Shown: positions 62,819 to 64,000 of the stretch, one piece after another | How positions within the stretch are numbered: position 1 is the stretch's first letter | How the letters are laid out: the number at the start of each line of letters is the position of its first letter | NCBI GenBank assembly: GCA_035275065.1 | Contig: DATENM010000028.1 | Span: 103,893-167,892, forward strand | Direction of reading: 5' to 3' | DNA: 64,000 bases | Origin: Blastocatellia bacterium | GTDB taxonomy: Bacteria > Acidobacteriota > Blastocatellia > UBA7656 | The notes under the pieces: generated by a model | What the model was told of the DNA's origin: nothing | What the model saw: only the letters and a program-made list of their open reading frames with translations | Databases searched by the model: none | Translations under genes and position numbers: made by a program

Positions 62819-63745
62819 ATGAGTCCAATAAAACCACTGAGCGAAGTCATCAGGCCGACGACCCTCATCGAAGCGCCGCGGTTGTCGCGGCGGCTCGGCG
62901 TGCGGTTGACGGTTGCCAGCGAGACGTTTCAATTCACCGGCAGCTTCAAGTTCCGCGCCGCCTACAACCTCGCCGCGAAGGTGAGCCAGCAGAAGATCGT
63001 CACCGCCTCTTCGGGCAACTTCGGGCAGGCGATGGCCTACGCCTGCCGGCTGCTCGGCAAGTCATGCACGGTCGTCATGCCGGCCACGTCTGCGCGCGTG
63101 AAGGTGGACGCCGTGCGCGAGTTCGGCGGCGCGGTTGACCTGATCGACGTGCGCGAAGTCAGCCGCGCCGCGCGCGTGGCGGCGCTGGCCGAGGAGAACC
63201 CTGACGCTTACGTCGCCAGCGCCTATGACGACCCGCTGGTCATCGAAGGCAACGCCAGCCTCGGCGCGGAGCTTGCCGCCCTGCCGGACGAGTTTGACGT
63301 AGTGGTCGCGCCGGTCGGCGGCGGCGGCCTGAGTTCGGGACTCATCAAGGGCTTGCGCGAGGCGGGGAGCGCGGCGCGCGTCATGGGCGCGGAACCGTCA
63401 ATCGCTAACGACGCGGCGCGCTCGTTGCGCGCGGGCCACATCGTCACCAACGAGGCCGAGCCGCAGACCATCGCCGACGGCGCACGCACCGTCAGCGTGG
63501 GCCGACACAACTGGGCGATCTTAGAAGCCGGCCTGGCGCGCATCGTCGAGGTGCCGGAAGAGAACATCCGCGAAGGCGTGCGACTGTTGTACGGGTTGGC
63601 CAACCTGAAGGCCGAGCCGACCGGCGCGCTCTCCGTCGGCGCGCTGATCACTGAGCCGGAGTTGTTCCGCGACCGGCGCGTCTGCTGCGTCATCAGCGGC
63701 GGCAACGTGGACGCGGCCGTCTACCGCGAGATTCTTGCCGAATAA
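62819..63745 (+). CDS. Threonine/serine dehydratase-like PLP enzyme
   Basis: From ATG 62819 the product is 308 residues; the extension to 62726 lies over the heptamer array and is rejected. It is a fold-type II PLP enzyme with the lysine in TGSFKFRAAYN, the Asn-Gly loop SSGNFGQAMAYACRLLG, and the phosphate-binding APVGGGGLSSGLIKGL. It has no regulatory ACT domain, so it fits catabolic threonine/serine dehydratase or serine racemase. It gives 2-oxo acid and ammonia from serine/threonine in the cytoplasm. This complements the exported, Fe-S type serine dehydratase at the window start, though not in an operon with it. Confidence 0.85.
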   Translation: MSPIKPLSEVIRPTTLIEAPRLSRRLGVRLTVASETFQFTGSFKFRAAYNLAAKVSQQKIVTASSGNFGQAMAYACRLLGKSCTVVMPATSARVKVDAVREFGGAVDLIDVREVSRAARVAALAEENPDAYVASAYDDPLVIEGNASLGAELAALPDEFDVVVAPVGGGGLSSGLIKGLREAGSAARVMGAEPSIANDAARSLRAGHIVTNEAEPQTIADGARTVSVGRHNWAILEAGLARIVEVPEENIREGVRLLYGLANLKAEPTGALSVGALITEPELFRDRRVCCVISGGNVDAAVYREILAE

Positions 63746-63750
63746 CGGAC

Positions 63751-63783
63751 GACGCCGGCCCGTACTCATTGCGGGCCGGCGTC
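63751..63783 (+). terminator. Strong GC hairpin after the dehydratase-like gene
   Basis: GACGCCGGCCCG and its complement CGGGCCGGCGTC enclose about 9 bases, 6 bases after the stop. There is no U-run, but its position between convergent genes supports a terminator. Confidence 0.6.
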
Positions 63784-63864
63784 ACCTGCCAATATCAACC
63801 TGATGTCGATCTTCTCAATTGAGCCGGGCACGACCGGGGCGTGTCTCGCGCCTCTTGATCCGTT

Positions 63865-64000
63865 TTAGTGTCGTGCGCGACGCATGCAGTCGTTGCGCTC
63901 GCGGCGCGCTTCGTTCATGCGTATGCGGCGCTGGCGGTAGGGGAGGCCGCGCGCCGAGCGAACCGCGTCCCTGTAGGTAGCTTCACACGCCCTGTACTCT
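63865..64000 (-). CDS. Partial hypothetical protein, 5' end outside window
   Basis: The minus-strand frame gives the last 45 residues of an Arg-rich product (YRACEATYRDAVRSARGLPYRQRRIRMNE ... MRRARH) ending at TAA 63865-63867. It resembles the basic tails of small acidobacterial secreted proteins, but the family cannot be named. The frame is short, so it could be spurious. Confidence 0.4.
   Translation of the reverse strand, partial: EYRACEATYRDAVRSARGLPYRQRRIRMNEARRERNDCMRRARH

Overview
The window is high-GC chromosomal DNA, most likely from an acidobacterium, perhaps class Blastocatellia. That placement is an inference from the gene families: an Oar-like TonB receptor with an N-terminal carboxypeptidase-regulatory domain, a DUF3300/DUF2950 pair, a DcaP-type porin, DUF4956, a DUF5678 pair and an S9 peptidase. 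No rRNA, tRNA, CRISPR array, prophage or intact insertion sequence was seen.

Bases 1-14,610 form an envelope and stress island. It holds a Tat-type exported L-serine dehydratase (cut by the window edge), DUF2950 and DUF3300 proteins, a secreted glutaminase behind a DcaP-like porin, a DUF892 ferritin-like protein, a VOC protein, an OmpA-family protein, a second outer-membrane channel, a DUF4956 membrane protein and a secreted HNH nuclease. Six promoters in this island share one layout: a 16-bp palindrome CTGTCA-N4-TGACAG, then 23 bp (24 in one case), then a TASNNT -10 box. Every transcription unit in the island that has a clear start lies behind one of these sites, so the island looks like a local regulon. 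Two of its enzymes release ammonia from serine and glutamine outside the cytoplasm.

Bases 15,100-28,000 hold the TonB receptor, an SPFH/flotillin-like protein with an unusual triplicated N-terminal module, DinB and LEA14-like proteins, an LRR-Roc-COR-TIR protein, and a GMC oxidoreductase with its gluconate-dehydrogenase-subunit-3-like partner. Bases 28,000-40,400 are mostly housekeeping: glnA, an S4 protein, two SurA-like isomerases, mfd, a thiolase and an acyl-CoA dehydrogenase. A probable deletion scar lies near 32,500, where a TPR gene has lost its 5' part. A second immune-type gene, TIR-NB-ARC-TPR, follows at 40.5 kb.

Bases 43,000-64,000 hold an S9 peptidase, a methyltransferase, an SDR, a nucleotidyltransferase, a DUF5678 gene with a truncated retropepsin-like partner, an enoyl-CoA hydratase with two MacB-type permeases, two acyl-CoA synthetases, an amidohydrolase, TatD, a MerR regulator with a Cys-Cys protein, a ferritin-like protein, an AIM24 protein, PriA and a threonine-dehydratase-like enzyme. 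Eight intergenic gaps carry tandem heptanucleotide repeats, seven of them arranged as inverted-repeat hairpins. Unit sequences differ between loci but the architecture is the same.
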